The notes under the pieces: generated by a model
What the model was told of the DNA's origin: nothing
The model's input: the letters and a program-made list of their open reading frames with translations, nothing else
Databases searched by the model: none
Shown here: positions 63,724 through 64,000 of the stretch, in pieces
How positions within the stretch are numbered: the stretch's first letter is position 1
Layout of the letters: every line of letters starts with the position of its first letter
Assembly: GCF_003721595.1 (NCBI RefSeq)
Contig: NZ_RJJR01000006.1
Coordinates: forward strand, 1 to 64,000
Direction: 5' to 3'
From: Hanamia caeni
Lineage (GTDB): Bacteria; Bacteroidota; Bacteroidia; Chitinophagales; Chitinophagaceae
DNA: 64,000 bases
Translations under genes and position numbers: made by a program

Positions 63724-64000
63724 GCACAAGGCTAATCGTTTTATTTCTGTTTTCAGCTTTGTTGTTTGGTTCAAAATCATTTGCACAAATTGATCTCAAC
63801 AATCTAGATTTGAAAGATTTAATCGGAAAGGTAGTTCATGTTCAAAAAGGGTTTGCTCCCAAATTTTCACTTGGTAAAACCCCGATTGAAAAAATAGCTA
63901 AAGTGCAGGAAATCCTTGGATTAAAGCAAAATGAGGAGGTGAACCGGCTCTTTAAAACTTTTAAAACAGGACGTACTATTTACAAAGTGGCGGCCTATGC
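63720..64000 (+). CDS. exported protein of unknown function after nuoJ (runs off the right edge)
   Basis: The frame starts at ATG 63720, overlapping the nuoJ stop by 4 bases, and is open to the end of the window (93 residues). It begins with a signal peptide (to about SFAQ, residue 23) and goes on as a soluble sequence (IGKVVHVQKGFAPKFSLGK). This is not nuoK, which normally follows nuoJ. It may be an operon-linked accessory protein; its full length and family cannot be seen here. Confidence 0.7.
   Translation, partial: MSTRLIVLFLFSALLFGSKSFAQIDLNNLDLKDLIGKVVHVQKGFAPKFSLGKTPIEKIAKVQEILGLKQNEEVNRLFKTFKTGRTIYKVAAY

Overview
The window looks like chromosomal DNA of a Bacteroidota bacterium, most likely a member of the Chitinophagaceae or a close relative. 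The support is: many exact TAnnTTTG promoter -7 elements with little Shine-Dalgarno signal, two TonB-dependent receptors, SPII lipoproteins, a MoxR/DUF58/DUF4350/DUF4129/SpoIIM/RDD block, a NuoG without its molybdopterin-fold half, and AT-rich housekeeping genes on both strands. Species cannot be named from the sequence alone.

Layout. 1-91: domains V and VI of a group II intron whose body lies off the left edge. 172-2437: a LacI-type palindrome, myo-inositol oxygenase and a baeRF-like protein. 2512-3044: initiator tRNA-fMet, with a GIY-YIG nuclease gene lying between two copies of the tRNA 3' end plus terminator. 3103-7003: a pseudo-esterase lipoprotein, a DUF2807 protein, and a TPP riboswitch in front of a TonB receptor. 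7190-11270: an MNT/HEPN pair, pcm, a ChbG-like deacetylase with an MFS transporter, and tRNA-Gly(CCC). 11281-19430: truB, the MoxR-DUF58 operon read leftward, a divergent RDD gene and an MscS channel. 19511-26606: accA, dapA, rnz, a STAS protein, clpC, cmk. 26689-30711: a small Cys-motif protein, a second TonB receptor and a CCPCC-bearing Asp-box lipoprotein, possibly a metal-related locus. 30909-45147: mixed single genes (FucP-like MFS, DUF983, CvfB-like, DUF3175, PfpI/DJ-1, xth, panD, a large six-hairpin glycosidase-like lipoprotein, deoxynucleoside kinase, MFS, SIMPL, GNAT, DUF5996). 45225-50254: an ABC permease/ATPase pair, a DUF4836 lipoprotein and hisS, all leftward. 50545-53497: a small membrane protein, a PstS-like lipoprotein and a TPR protein. 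53591-64000: the complex I operon nuoA-B-C-D-E-F-G-H-I-J, running off the right edge.

The most unusual feature is that the nuo operon carries foreign-looking toxin-antitoxin-type genes in two of its junctions. A DUF6036-type nucleotidyltransferase with a small partner lies between nuoD and nuoE and shares an ATGA overlap with nuoE. An MNT nucleotidyltransferase with a broken HEPN gene lies between nuoF and nuoG. With the intact MNT/HEPN pair at 7.2 kb, the window holds three nucleotidyltransferase cassettes. A small membrane ORF between nuoC and nuoD and a secreted unknown protein overlapping the end of nuoJ are further non-canonical additions to the operon.
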